DNA of 64,000 nt from a virus. Under the pieces are notes generated by a model. It was not told where the DNA came from and made no database searches. It saw only the letters and a list, made by a program, of their open reading frames with translations. The stretch spans positions 21,242 through 85,241 of the IMG/VR virus record IMGVR_UViG_3300024333_000005; one strand, written 5' to 3'. The position numbers and the translations under genes were made by a program. Below are positions 26,358 to 35,499 of the stretch, in pieces (position 1 is the first letter of the stretch; the number at the start of each line of letters is the position of its first letter).

Positions 26358-27281
26358 ATGGCAGAGCGGTTGCGGTTCGGGCGGTTGGAGCTGGCGGTCC
26401 GGGAGGACCTGACCCCGGCGGACGAGTTCCGGGTGCCGGCCTTCGACGAGCAGTACTACCTCGACCCCGTCCGCCTGGAGGACCTGGCGGCTGCGGTGCA
26501 GGTCCGCATCCCCGCCTTCCTCTGCGGGCCGCCCGGCTCCGGCAAGACCAGCGTGGTCCTCCAGCTCGCGGCCCTGCTCAACCAGCCCGCGGTCCGGGTC
26601 AACCTGGGCGGACAGCCCCACGTGGCGGACCTGCTCGGCGAGAAGGCCCTGACCGTCGAGCCGGCCTCCGGGCAGGCGGTCACCGAGTGGCGGGACGGCC
26701 CGGTCACCGAGGCCGTCCGCCGGGGCTGGTGGTTGATCCTGGACGAGTACACCGCCATGCCGCCGAGCGTGACCCTGCGGCTCCAGGGGCTCCTGGAGGT
26801 CGGGGGCTCGCTGGTGCTGGCGGAGAACGGGGGCGAGGTAGTCGAGCCCCACCCGAGCTTCCGCCTGTTCGCCACCGACAACACCACTGGCCGGGGCGAC
26901 GACACCGGCCTCTATCAGGGGACCCAGGCGCAGAACGACGCCAACCTGGACCGCTTCGTGGTCTTCGCCTGCGACTACCCGCCCCCGGCCGAAGAGGCGG
27001 CGATCCTGGTCCGCAAGACGGGCATCCCCGCCAAGGTGGCGAGGATGATGGTGGAGGTTGCGACCCTGGTGCGGTCCGGCATGCAGAAGTCGGAGACCTT
27101 CTGCACCCTCGGGACCCGGCGGCTCCTGGCCTGGGCCAGCTTCGCCGCGGCCTACGCGAACGGCCACGCCTACACCGCCCCCGCGGCCCGGGCCTACCGG
27201 GTCGCGGTCCGGTCGAAGCTCGGGGCGGAGGACGCGGCCTACGTCGACGGGGTGGCGAAGCGGGTGGGGTTCGACCTGTGA
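26358..27281 (+). CDS. MoxR/CobS-like AAA+ ATPase
   Basis: 307 residues. Walker A GPPGSGKTS at about 57-65, RVNLGGQPHVADLLGE near 82-97, Walker B LILDEYTAMPPSV near 128-140, and sensor 1 FRLFATDNTTGRGD near 170-183 place it with CobS/MoxR ATPases. These act as remodelling motors with a von Willebrand A partner, which is exactly what the next gene encodes. CobS proper works in cobalt insertion into cobalamin precursors, but no large CobN subunit is present, so that reaction is unlikely here. The gene has its own strong promoter and an AGGAGGT ribosome site. Confidence 0.82.
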   Translation: MAERLRFGRLELAVREDLTPADEFRVPAFDEQYYLDPVRLEDLAAAVQVRIPAFLCGPPGSGKTSVVLQLAALLNQPAVRVNLGGQPHVADLLGEKALTVEPASGQAVTEWRDGPVTEAVRRGWWLILDEYTAMPPSVTLRLQGLLEVGGSLVLAENGGEVVEPHPSFRLFATDNTTGRGDDTGLYQGTQAQNDANLDRFVVFACDYPPPAEEAAILVRKTGIPAKVARMMVEVATLVRSGMQKSETFCTLGTRRLLAWASFAAAYANGHAYTAPAARAYRVAVRSKLGAEDAAYVDGVAKRVGFDL

Positions 27282-29566
27282 CCCGCCCCGCTCCCACCTC
27301 TGCCGGCCTGGGCCTGCACGGCGGCTACTTCGCCCGTATCGCCCGCACCTTCGCTCGGGACTGGGGGGTGCAGGTTCGGGTCGGGTCCTGCGCCCGGGCG
27401 CTCCTGACGCGAGGCGTCGTCGAGCTGCCGGGCGCGGTCGAGTTCCTGGAGGGCGAGGGCCGGGCGGCCCTGGAGGGGCTGCTCGACCACGAGGCGGCCG
27501 GCCACCTGCTCCAGGAGAAGGAGTGGCCCGAGGGCCAGCGCCCGTCGGACGTGCTGATGCGAGTGCTGGAGCGGCCCGACGCGGCCCGCGTGAAGCGGCT
27601 GCTCAACGTCGCCGAGGACGTGCGGGTGGAGCGGGCGGCGGCGGCCCGCTGGCCGGGGATCGCCGCAAACCTGCTCGCCGCTCATCGCTTCATGGCCGGC
27701 CGCCTGCGGCGCACTCACGAGACGGACCCCCTGCCAGCGGTCGAGCAGGCGTTGCTCCTGGTGCTCGCCCGAGCCCGGGGCTACGCTGACCACTACGCGT
27801 GGCTCCCACCCGAGGCGCACGCGCTGGTGGACCGCCTGGGGCCCGAGGTCGAGCGGGTCCGCTCCGCCGTCACGCCGGAGGACGCCTACGAGGCGGCCCT
27901 GGCGCTCCAGGCGGGCCTGGAGCGGCTGGCGGCTCCCCCGCCGCCCCCGCCGCCCTCCCCCGCCGCCGCCCCTGCCGGGAGCGGCGAGGACGAGGACGAG
28001 ACCCCCCAGACCCCCGAGGACCCCGAGAGCGCCGGCGCCAGCGAGGGCGGGGACGACGAGGACGAGGGGGATGGCGGGGACGACGAGGACGAGGACGAGG
28101 ACGGCGGCGGCGAGGGCGAGCTGGGCCCCGAGGGGGAGGACGGGCTGGGAGGGGAAGGCGAGGCTCTGCCTCCGCCCGAGCTGGACGAGGCGGACGACTC
28201 GGAGCCCGGCGAGGACGACGGCGAGGGCGGCGAGGGCGGCGAGGGGGCCGAAGGCGACGGCTGTGGAAGCGAGGACGAGGGCGAGGACGAGGGCGAGGAT
28301 GGGGAGGACGACGGCGGCCGCGGGAGCGACGAGGACGGCGACGAGAGGGCGGAGGGCGACGGCTGCGGAAGCGAGGGCGATGACGAGGGGCCTGGCGACG
28401 CCGAGGGTGCCGAGGGGCAGGAGTCTGGCGAGGACGAGGGCGGGGACGAGCAGGACGGGGCGGCCGGCGAGGGCACCGACGACAGGAGCGGCGAGGGCGC
28501 CGGGGAGGGCGGGGCGGCCGGCGCCGGGTCGGGGCCTCCCGACGAGGACCCGGACCCGGCCGACAAGGGCGAAGTCGCCGGCGAGGCGCTGGCGGTCCTG
28601 ACGGGCTTGGAGGACCTGGACCCGACCGCCTCCTTCCGCGAGGGCGCTCTGAATGAGCTGGTGCGGGAAGCGGAAGCGGCGGCCCGGGAGGCTCCCTGGC
28701 GGGACCTTCCCCATCCGGCTGCCGCGGCCAGGGACCGCTTCGCCAACACCTGCCCGTCTGCCCGGTCCCAAGCGACCTACTCGGCGGCCTGGGCGGCCGC
28801 GCAGAAGGTGATCGGCGGCCTCTCGGCCCGGCTGGCCGCGCTGCTGCGGACGACCCGGGAGCAGCGGCTTGCCGACCGGCGCACCGGCCGGGTGGACCCG
28901 ACCGCCCTGCACCGGGTCCGGGCTGGCCGGACCGACGTTTTCGAGCAGGACCTCCGGCTGCCGGGGCTGGACACGGCGGTCGCCATCCTGCTCGACGAGT
29001 CGGGCTCCATGAGCGGCGGGCGGGCGGGCGCGGCCCGGGAGCTGGTCCTGGCCCTGGGCGAAGCGCTGCACCGGGCTGCCGTTCCCTTCGAGGTGCTCGG
29101 CTGGTGGGAGGAACCTGCCCGGGGGGCGGGGAGCGAGGGTGGCCTCTACACCCGCATCGAGGCTCGGGTGGTCCACGAGTTCAAGACCTATGGCGAGTCC
29201 TGGCCGAGGGTGCGGGGGCGGCTTGGTCACTCGGGCGGCTACGGCAACAACGACGACGCCGGGGCGACCCTCTACGTTGCCCGCCGGCTGGCGGCCCGGC
29301 CGGAGCGGCGCAAGGTGCTCTTCGTCGTCTCCGACGGCGCCCCCTGCCACGCCGGCCGCAGCACGCCGGAGGCCCGGGAGGACCTCAAGGGCGCCCTGGG
29401 CCTGGTCGAGCGGGCCGGAATCGAGACCGCGGGCATCGGCATCGCCTCCCCCCACGGGCAGGACTTGTACGGGCGGTGGGAGACGGTTGCCTCCCTGGCC
29501 GACCTGCCCGGGGCCGCGGTCCGGCTGCTCCAGAAGCTCCTGGTCCCCTGTAGGAGGGCCGCCTGA
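27278..29566 (+). CDS. CobT-like VWA-domain protein with long acidic region
   Basis: 762 residues from GTG 27278 (GTGA overlap). The N-terminal region has DHEAAGHLL near 76-84, a HExxxH-like motif, and a helical LNVAEDVRVERAAAARWP as in CobT. Residues about 235-430 are almost entirely Asp, Glu, Gly and Ser, an extreme acidic tract from repetitive GAG/GAC codons. The C-terminal VWA domain (about 565-750) has a complete metal site: AILLDESGSMSGG (DxSxS near 574), GNNDDAGATL near 660, and FVVSDGAP near 690. It should pair with the upstream ATPase. Function in a phage is unknown. Confidence 0.82.
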   Translation: MTRPAPTSAGLGLHGGYFARIARTFARDWGVQVRVGSCARALLTRGVVELPGAVEFLEGEGRAALEGLLDHEAAGHLLQEKEWPEGQRPSDVLMRVLERPDAARVKRLLNVAEDVRVERAAAARWPGIAANLLAAHRFMAGRLRRTHETDPLPAVEQALLLVLARARGYADHYAWLPPEAHALVDRLGPEVERVRSAVTPEDAYEAALALQAGLERLAAPPPPPPPSPAAAPAGSGEDEDETPQTPEDPESAGASEGGDDEDEGDGGDDEDEDEDGGGEGELGPEGEDGLGGEGEALPPPELDEADDSEPGEDDGEGGEGGEGAEGDGCGSEDEGEDEGEDGEDDGGRGSDEDGDERAEGDGCGSEGDDEGPGDAEGAEGQESGEDEGGDEQDGAAGEGTDDRSGEGAGEGGAAGAGSGPPDEDPDPADKGEVAGEALAVLTGLEDLDPTASFREGALNELVREAEAAAREAPWRDLPHPAAAARDRFANTCPSARSQATYSAAWAAAQKVIGGLSARLAALLRTTREQRLADRRTGRVDPTALHRVRAGRTDVFEQDLRLPGLDTAVAILLDESGSMSGGRAGAARELVLALGEALHRAAVPFEVLGWWEEPARGAGSEGGLYTRIEARVVHEFKTYGESWPRVRGRLGHSGGYGNNDDAGATLYVARRLAARPERRKVLFVVSDGAPCHAGRSTPEAREDLKGALGLVERAGIETAGIGIASPHGQDLYGRWETVASLADLPGAAVRLLQKLLVPCRRAA

Positions 29567-29940
29567 TGCCGACCTTGGACGAAGTTCGACGCCGCTTCTC
29601 GGCGGCATCGGCGCCTCCCGAGCCGGCCCCGGTTGACGCCCCGGACGGAGCGTCCGGGGTGGACCAGAGCAAGGTGCGGGCCCGGCGCAACCGGACGGCC
29701 GCGGCCCTGCACCGCAGTCCGGCCCCGGCGCCGTTCGCGCCCGGTGGCGCACCGCGCCTGACGAGCCGGCACTACGAGCTCCTGGACGGCGGGACCGACG
29801 CCTTGCTGCGCTTCGGCAAGCATGCGGGGAGCAAGGTGTCGGCCCTCGCGGCCCGGGGCGACGGACGCCACTACTTGTTGTGGCTCCTGGAGCAGGGGTT
29901 CCCCGAGGACCTGAAGGCGGTGGTGCGACGATGCCTCTGA
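29566..29940 (+). CDS. Small protein with ExoX C-terminal/DUF3820-like domain
   Basis: 124 residues, TGATG overlap with the VWA gene. The N-terminal 70 residues are Pro/Ala-rich. The C-terminal 50 contain FGKHAGSKVSALAARGDGRH then YLLWLLEQGFPEDLKAVV, the pattern (FGKYKGKxlxxLP..YLxWL) found at the end of exonuclease X-type nucleases and in the stand-alone DUF3820 family. No nuclease domain is present, so a DNA-binding or protein-docking role is more likely. Confidence 0.65.
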   Translation: MPTLDEVRRRFSAASAPPEPAPVDAPDGASGVDQSKVRARRNRTAAALHRSPAPAPFAPGGAPRLTSRHYELLDGGTDALLRFGKHAGSKVSALAARGDGRHYLLWLLEQGFPEDLKAVVRRCL

Positions 29941-30479
29941 AGCCCGAGGACGTGCTGGACATCGCCCGGCAGGAGGTGGCCTCCCTGCGCCTCTGCCGGG
30001 TGCCTCCCGCGGACCGGGAGGACCTGGTGCAGGCGGGAGCGGAGCGGGCCCTGCGGGCCTGGGGCCGGCTCTCGCCAGACCGCACCGAGCGGGAGCAGCG
30101 GGCCTACCTGGGGGTGTGCGCCCGGTCGGGGATCTACGACGCCCTGTCGGCCCGGGGCCGGGCCCTCGCCGAGGTCCCCTGCGGGGCGGTCGAGGTCGAC
30201 GACCTGGCGAACCCGGAGGACCTGCTGATCGCCCGGGAGGTCGGGCTGGCCCTGGCGGAGGTGCTGACCGAAGCCCTGGCCCGCATGGGGCCTCACACCC
30301 GGGCGGTAGCGCTCGCTCACCTGGGCGCCGAGCCCCTCCCGCAGTCCCTCCGGGCCGAGCTGCGGCCCGGGACCTTCTGGTGGCACGCCCACCGTGCCCG
30401 GGCCGTGGTCCGGGCCGTCGAACAGGAGAGAGGATGGGACGCCGCTTCCGGCACGGCGAGTGCCTTGTTGAGCGGCTAG
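29931..30479 (+). CDS. Sigma70-family-like protein
   Basis: 182 residues from ATG 29931, overlapping the previous gene by 10 bases. Residues 25-80 resemble sigma region 2: REDLVQAGAERALRAW, then an aromatic-containing helix EQRAYLGVCARSGIYDALSA. The C-terminal part (about 115-170) could be a weak region 4 (helix, turn, helix with HAHRARAVVRAVEQER). If functional it would direct RNA polymerase to phage promoters, perhaps late ones. The region 2 match is reasonable, region 4 is doubtful. Confidence 0.55.
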   Translation: MPLKPEDVLDIARQEVASLRLCRVPPADREDLVQAGAERALRAWGRLSPDRTEREQRAYLGVCARSGIYDALSARGRALAEVPCGAVEVDDLANPEDLLIAREVGLALAEVLTEALARMGPHTRAVALAHLGAEPLPQSLRAELRPGTFWWHAHRARAVVRAVEQERGWDAASGTASALLSG

Positions 30480-31168
30480 GCTCGCTCCCCGGGTGCCTCG
30501 GCCACTACGCGGCCGGGGACCCCGAGTGCGACCGACCGCCGCCCTGCACCTGGGCGGTCTACTGCCGGGCCTACCGGGACTCGTGCGCCCGGCGGGGGGT
30601 GGACCCGGCGAAGGAGCGGGCCGAGCTGCCCCCGAAGCTGCTCGCCGAGCTGGTCGACACCGCCCTCTGCCGCCCGCCCAGGGGGAAGGGCGGGCACCGG
30701 CACCAGCGGCAGCTTGCGGCCTGGGAGATGTTCGCCGAGGCGTTCCGCCAGGCGAGCGGGGTTCGGGTGGCGCAGGTAGGGGCGGCCGAGCCGGGAGAGG
30801 TCGTCTACCACGAGTGGCGGTCGCCGAGTGCCTTGTTCCGGGCCCGGGCCGCCAAGGTCGTCCTCGCCGACGGGACCCTCGCTCCCGGGGCCCTCTGGCG
30901 CTACTGGCCGACCCGGCGTCGGGTCGTGCAACCGACCATCGAGTACGCCTGCCCCCTGCGGGACCTGCTCGCCGCGTTTCCCGAGGCGGCTCGCCTCGGG
31001 GAACGGTGGCAACGGCAGGGGCCCGAGGGCCGGGGAGGGCTGGGCGCGGCGGTGCTCGGACTGCGGCCGGAGCGCATCGGAGACGCCGGCCGACTGGCGG
31101 CTCGGCTCCTGGAGAGGGGCCTACTCGCCGGCGCCCGAGTGGTTTCTGGCGGGTGGGTCCGGCTGTGA
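30434..31168 (+). CDS. Hypothetical protein with N-terminal cysteine cluster
   Basis: 244 residues from ATG 30434, which follows AGGAGAG and overlaps the sigma-like gene by 46 bases. Six cysteines lie in residues 10-51 (CLVERLGSLPGC, DPECDRPPPC, YCRAYRDSC), a possible zinc or Fe-S site. The rest is mixed and basic, with a segment HEWRSPSALFRARAAKVVLADG near 125-146. I do not recognise the family. It precedes the DNA polymerase gene with GTGA overlap, so a replication or regulatory role is possible. Confidence 0.6.
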   Translation: MGRRFRHGECLVERLGSLPGCLGHYAAGDPECDRPPPCTWAVYCRAYRDSCARRGVDPAKERAELPPKLLAELVDTALCRPPRGKGGHRHQRQLAAWEMFAEAFRQASGVRVAQVGAAEPGEVVYHEWRSPSALFRARAAKVVLADGTLAPGALWRYWPTRRRVVQPTIEYACPLRDLLAAFPEAARLGERWQRQGPEGRGGLGAAVLGLRPERIGDAGRLAARLLERGLLAGARVVSGGWVRL

Positions 31169-34100
31169 GCTTCGCCCACCTGCACACCCACAGCCATGCT
31201 TCCGCCTTCGATGGCTTGGGCCGCCACGTCGAGTTCGCCCGGCGGGCGGCGGCCCTGGGGCAGCCGGCCATCGCCTTCACCGAGCACGGGTCGGTACGAG
31301 GGCTCTACGAGGCGCACCTGGCCTGCGCCGAGGTGGGCCTGCGCCTGGTCCCCGGCGTCGAGGCGTACCTGGTCGAGGACGCCGAGCGCCGGGGGCTCGC
31401 CGAAGCGGAGAGGGCGGCGCTGAAGGACCGACCCGAGGCCCTGAAGCGGGCCGAGCAGGAGCGGCGGGAGCGAAGCCACCTGACCCTCTGGGCGCTCGAC
31501 GACGAGGGCCTGCGCAACCTCTACCGGCTCACCACCTGGTCATGGGCCCAGGGCTTCTACTACAAGCCGCGGGTGGACCTGGCCCGGCTCCGGCTCTACG
31601 GCGCCGGGCTGGCGGCCTCTACCGGCTGCGCGGGCGACGGCCACGTGGTCGTCCCCCTGGCCCGAGGCGACTACCGGGAGGCGCTCGACCGGCTGGAGGA
31701 CCTGCTCGCCCTGTTCCCCGGGCGCCTCTACGTCGAGGTGATGCCGCACGTCCCGGCCGGCCGGGAGGCGGTGCTGCCGGCCCTGCTCCGGCTGGCCGAG
31801 CGGTTCGACCTGCCCCTGCTCGCCACCCAGGACGCCCACTATCCCGAGGCGGCCGACGCCTACGCCCACGAGGTCCTGCTGTGCATCCAGACCCGGGGCA
31901 AGATGGCCGACCCCGACCGCTTCCGGTTCGACGGGCGGGAGTACTGGCTCCGCTCCCGGGAAGAGATGGCGGCGGCCTTCCGGGCCCGGGGGCTGCCGGG
32001 ACCTGCCGTCGAGCGGGCGCTCGACGAGACCCTGGCCTTGGCCGACCGCTGCGCGGCCCGGGTGCAGACGGCGGAGGCCGGGCGCTACCTGATCGCGCCC
32101 GAGCTGCCGGCGGGGATTCCGACCTACGATGCCTGGCTGCTCCGGCTCTGCCACGAGGGGATGCGGGTCCGGGGCCTGACCGGCGCCGGGGCGGCCTACC
32201 TCGACCGGCTGGCGCACGAGCTGGAGGTCCTGTGGGAGCACCGCTTCGCCCCCTACTTCCTGGCGGTCTGGGACGTGGTGCGGTGGGCCCGGGAGCAGGA
32301 CATACGGGTTGGCCCTGGCCGGGGGTCCGCGGCCGGCTCCCTGGTCGCCTACCTGCTCGGGATCACCCAGCTTGACCCGCTGCGGCACGACCTGATGTTC
32401 GAGCGGTTCATCGCTCCCGGGAGGCGGGACCTGCCCGACATCGACCTCGACTTCCAAGCCGACCGCCGGGAGGAAGTGCTGGAGTACCTGCGCCGGCGCT
32501 ACGGCGAGGACCGGGTCGCGGCGATCAGCACGCAGATCACCTTCGGCGGGCGGCGGGCCCTGCGGGACCTGGGCCGGGTCTTCGCCGTGCCGGACCGGGA
32601 GCTGACCCCTGCCGCCTCTCTGCTCCCCCTGGTGCCCGACCCCGGCGACGAGCGCACCTTGGCGGAGGTCCTGGGCGAGTCGGCAGTGGGCGCGGCCTTC
32701 GTGGCCGCGCACCCGGAGGTGGCCGAGGTGGCCGGCCGCCTGGAGGGGCAGATCCGGGACGTGGGCCTGCACGCCGCCGGGGTGGTCCTGTCCTCGGTCC
32801 CGGTCGCCGAAGTGGTGCCCCTGGAGTCCCGGCCCCGCCGAGGCGGAGCCCGAGTGCCGGCGGTGGCCTACGACATGCGGGCGGCCGAGGCCGCGGGCCT
32901 GGTCAAGATCGACGTGCTCGGGCTGCGGACCCTGGTGGTCCTCGCCGAGGCGGCCCGGGCGGCGGGCGTAGACCCGGACCGGATCGACTGCGACGACCCT
33001 GCGGCCCTGGGAATCTTCGCCGGGGGCCGGCTGGCGGGCATCTTCCAGTTCGACACCCCGACCGCCCGGCGTCTCTGCCGGGCCGCGGCGAGCCGGATCA
33101 GCTTCGAGGTCCTGGTGGCCCTGAACGCCCTCAACCGGCCCGGCCCCCTGGCCGCGGGCCTGGCCGACGCGTACGTCCGCCGGCTGGTCGAGGGCGATGC
33201 CCCACCGGCCCTGCATCCTGTCTACGACCGGATCATGGCGGCGACCCTGGGCGTGCCGGTCTACCAGGAGCAGGTAGTGGCCCTGGCCCGGGACCTGGCC
33301 GGCTACTCCCCGGAGGACGCCGACGGGCTGCGCAAGATGATCGCGAAGAAGCTCCCGGGTCTGGCGGCCGAGGCCCCGCGGTTCGTGGCCGGGGCGACGG
33401 CCGCGGGTCTGGCCGAGGACGAGGCGGCCGACCTGTTCCGGCGACTGGTGGGGTTCGGGCGCTACGCCTTCAACCGCTCCCATGCCGCTGCCTACGCCTA
33501 CCTCGCGGTCCAGCTTGCCTTCCTCAAGGCCCACCACCCGGTCGCCTTCTACGCTGCGGCCCTGGCGGCCGAGCCCGACGACCGGGTGCAGATGCGACTT
33601 GCCGGCGAGGCCCGGGCGGCCGGGACCCGGGTGTCGCCTCCCGACGTGAACCGCTCCCGGGAGCGGGGCTTCGGCGGTGGCGAGGGCGAGATCGTCGGTG
33701 CCCTCTCGGCCCTCAAGGGGATCGGCCCGGCGGCTGCCGCAGCCGTGGTGGCCGCGGCCCCCTTCCGGGACCTGCTCGACTTCTACCGGCGCACGGCCGG
33801 AGCCGGCTGCCGGGCGGTGACGGCCCGGACCTTCGGGGTGCTCGCCCAGGCGACGGCCCTGCGTTCCCTCTGCCCGACTGGCGGCCCTTTCCTGGCGGCG
33901 AACGCGGCGGCGGTGTGGGCGCGGCTGCGAGCTGGCGAGCAACCCGAGCTGCGGCCCGAGGCGGCGCCGGCCTGGCGGGAGGGCGAGCAGGCGGCGACGG
34001 TGTCCGCGGTCTGGCCGCTGTTCGTCGACCTCGCCGGTCAAGGCGCCTTGGAGGGCGCGGCTGCTCGCCTGCGCTGCCTCTGGGGGCCGACGCACGACCC

Positions 34101-34746
34101 GGCCGACCCGGCGCTCGTCGAGGCGGGCACCTACCTGGTCGCGGGCTACCTGGCGGCCTGTAAGCGCTTCGATGCCGACGGCTCGGCCCGGCTGGCGCTG
34201 GCGGCGACTACCGGCGAAGAGCTGTCCCTGCGGGCCGACGCCGACGTGGCCGAGCGGGCTGGCGGTGCCCTGGACAAGGTCGGCGGGGTGGTCCTGGCCC
34301 TGGTCCACCGGACCGAGCGAGGTGCCCTGTCGGCCGAGGCACTGTGGGCGGAGGCGGCCTGCAAGAGCGACCTGCTCTTCCGGTTCTTCCGCGAGCCCTG
34401 GCGGACCCGCCCGCTCGACCCGGCTGCCGCTCTGCGGCGAGCTGGCGAGGGCCAAGCCTTCGGGGTCGAGGGGGTACTGGTCCGGGTGCGCCAGCACACC
34501 GACCGCTCCGGGGCCGCAATGCGCACCCTGGGCATCGCCGGTGCCCGGGGCTACCTGCGGGTTCTGGCCTTCGCTTCCCGGATGGGTGCGGACGTTCGCG
34601 CCCTGCGGGCGGGCGACCTGGTGAGCCTGCGGCTGCGCCGGCTTGACGGCGGGGCGGCCGCGTTGACCGATGCTCCGGCCCGCAAAGGGCCCGGGGCCTT
34701 CAAGGGTAGGGCAGTAGGAGGCCACGATGGCGCGTACGAGCGATAG
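31165..34746 (+). CDS. dnaE: DNA polymerase III alpha subunit (C-family, DnaE type)
   Basis: 1193 residues from GTG 31165. Domains in order: PHP (HLHTHSHAS at the start, AFTEHGSVRGLY near 37, ATQDAHYPEAADAY near 222) with metal ligands apparently kept; polymerase palm with GPGRGSAAGSLVAYLLGI near 382-399 and the catalytic aspartates in PDIDLDF near 424; GQIRDVGLHAAGVVLS near 530; fingers with FQFDTPTARRLC near 630 and NRPGPLAAGLAD near 655; YQEQVVALARDLAGYSPEDAD near 700; a helix-hairpin-helix (GALSALKGIGPAAAAAV near 845); and an OB domain near 1100-1180. Full-length bacterial-type replicase in a phage. It copies the phage genome, presumably with the clamp-like protein. Confidence 0.93.
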   Translation: MSFAHLHTHSHASAFDGLGRHVEFARRAAALGQPAIAFTEHGSVRGLYEAHLACAEVGLRLVPGVEAYLVEDAERRGLAEAERAALKDRPEALKRAEQERRERSHLTLWALDDEGLRNLYRLTTWSWAQGFYYKPRVDLARLRLYGAGLAASTGCAGDGHVVVPLARGDYREALDRLEDLLALFPGRLYVEVMPHVPAGREAVLPALLRLAERFDLPLLATQDAHYPEAADAYAHEVLLCIQTRGKMADPDRFRFDGREYWLRSREEMAAAFRARGLPGPAVERALDETLALADRCAARVQTAEAGRYLIAPELPAGIPTYDAWLLRLCHEGMRVRGLTGAGAAYLDRLAHELEVLWEHRFAPYFLAVWDVVRWAREQDIRVGPGRGSAAGSLVAYLLGITQLDPLRHDLMFERFIAPGRRDLPDIDLDFQADRREEVLEYLRRRYGEDRVAAISTQITFGGRRALRDLGRVFAVPDRELTPAASLLPLVPDPGDERTLAEVLGESAVGAAFVAAHPEVAEVAGRLEGQIRDVGLHAAGVVLSSVPVAEVVPLESRPRRGGARVPAVAYDMRAAEAAGLVKIDVLGLRTLVVLAEAARAAGVDPDRIDCDDPAALGIFAGGRLAGIFQFDTPTARRLCRAAASRISFEVLVALNALNRPGPLAAGLADAYVRRLVEGDAPPALHPVYDRIMAATLGVPVYQEQVVALARDLAGYSPEDADGLRKMIAKKLPGLAAEAPRFVAGATAAGLAEDEAADLFRRLVGFGRYAFNRSHAAAYAYLAVQLAFLKAHHPVAFYAAALAAEPDDRVQMRLAGEARAAGTRVSPPDVNRSRERGFGGGEGEIVGALSALKGIGPAAAAAVVAAAPFRDLLDFYRRTAGAGCRAVTARTFGVLAQATALRSLCPTGGPFLAANAAAVWARLRAGEQPELRPEAAPAWREGEQAATVSAVWPLFVDLAGQGALEGAAARLRCLWGPTHDPADPALVEAGTYLVAGYLAACKRFDADGSARLALAATTGEELSLRADADVAERAGGALDKVGGVVLALVHRTERGALSAEALWAEAACKSDLLFRFFREPWRTRPLDPAAALRRAGEGQAFGVEGVLVRVRQHTDRSGAAMRTLGIAGARGYLRVLAFASRMGADVRALRAGDLVSLRLRRLDGGAAALTDAPARKGPGAFKGRAVGGHDGAYER

Positions 34747-35005
34747 GGAGCGGCGGGCGACGGCGAGCGACATCGCCCGCCGGGCCGGGGTCGACCTGGC
34801 GGTGGTCCAGGAGGTCTTCTTGGCCATCCTGGCCGAGCTGCACCTGGGCCGGGAGGTGCGGATCGCCGGGTTCGGGTTCTTCCGGCGGCACTGGTCCCCG
34901 CCCCGGAAGCTCCGCACCCCGGTCGTGCCGGGGGGCATCGCCGAAGTCCCCGGGAGCTGGTGTGTCCGCTTCCGGCGGGCGCCGACGAGCCGGGAGAAGC
35001 TGTGA
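34727..35005 (+). CDS. HU/IHF-like DNA-binding protein
   Basis: 92 residues, ATG 34727 with AGGAGGCC upstream, overlapping the polymerase end by 20 bases. Residues 14-50 show the HU fold: DIARRAGVDLAVVQEVFLAI, then REVRIAGFGFFRRHW. The second arm and C-terminal helices are shorter and less typical, with a CVRFRRAPTSREKL end. HU-type proteins bend DNA and often help at origins, recombination sites or in phage DNA packaging. Confidence 0.72.
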   Translation: MARTSDRERRATASDIARRAGVDLAVVQEVFLAILAELHLGREVRIAGFGFFRRHWSPPRKLRTPVVPGGIAEVPGSWCVRFRRAPTSREKL

Positions 35006-35499
35006 GGGCCGACCCGAGCCCGGGCCTGGTGCTGACCGGGGACCTGGCCACGGATTCGGCCGAGGCCCTCCGCGGCCTGGCCAGCTCGGTCCGCGGCCTG
35101 GGCGAGGCGACGCTGGAGATCGAGCAGGCGGATGCCCAATACCGGGCCTGGCGGGCAACCGCGACCGTCGAGCAGCTTGCCGACGGGGCAAGCGCCGAGT
35201 GGAAGGTCAAGGCCCAGGTGGAGGCGCTTCCTGCCTTCCTGGTCCACAAGCGCCGGCTGGCCGAAGCCGAGGCGGCCTTGGCCCGGGCCCGGGCCCTGCA
35301 TGATGCCCTCCGGGCCCAGGTCAACCTCATCCGGGACCGGGTCACCTTGGCAACGGCTGGTCTGGCCGCGGCCGAGGGCGACGCCCTGGACCCGCCGACC
35401 CGCTACCACGCTGCGCCCCCGGCCCCTCCGGCCGAGGCGCGGGAATCCCGAGCGGCCCGGGTGCGGGCCGCAATGCTGCGAGGAAAGGAGGCTCCCTGA
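35002..35499 (+). CDS. Helical protein upstream of the ssDNA-binding gene, unknown
   Basis: 165 residues, GTGA overlap. Mostly alpha-helical with heptad-like stretches (about residues 25-130), for example KVKAQVEALPAFLVHKRRLA and RALHDALRAQVNLIRDRV. Small helical proteins of this pattern are common in phage recombination/replication modules but have no assigned activity that I can name. The C-terminal 35 residues are Pro/Ala-rich. It is translationally coupled to the gp32-like gene. Confidence 0.6.
   Translation: MRADPSPGLVLTGDLATDSAEALRGLASSVRGLGEATLEIEQADAQYRAWRATATVEQLADGASAEWKVKAQVEALPAFLVHKRRLAEAEAALARARALHDALRAQVNLIRDRVTLATAGLAAAEGDALDPPTRYHAAPPAPPAEARESRAARVRAAMLRGKEAP

Noticed and set aside
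28000-28560. Simple-sequence GAG/GAC tract as a possible satellite or repeat locus
   Set aside because: It stays in frame as an acidic region between two conserved parts of the VWA protein, so it is a low-complexity protein segment.
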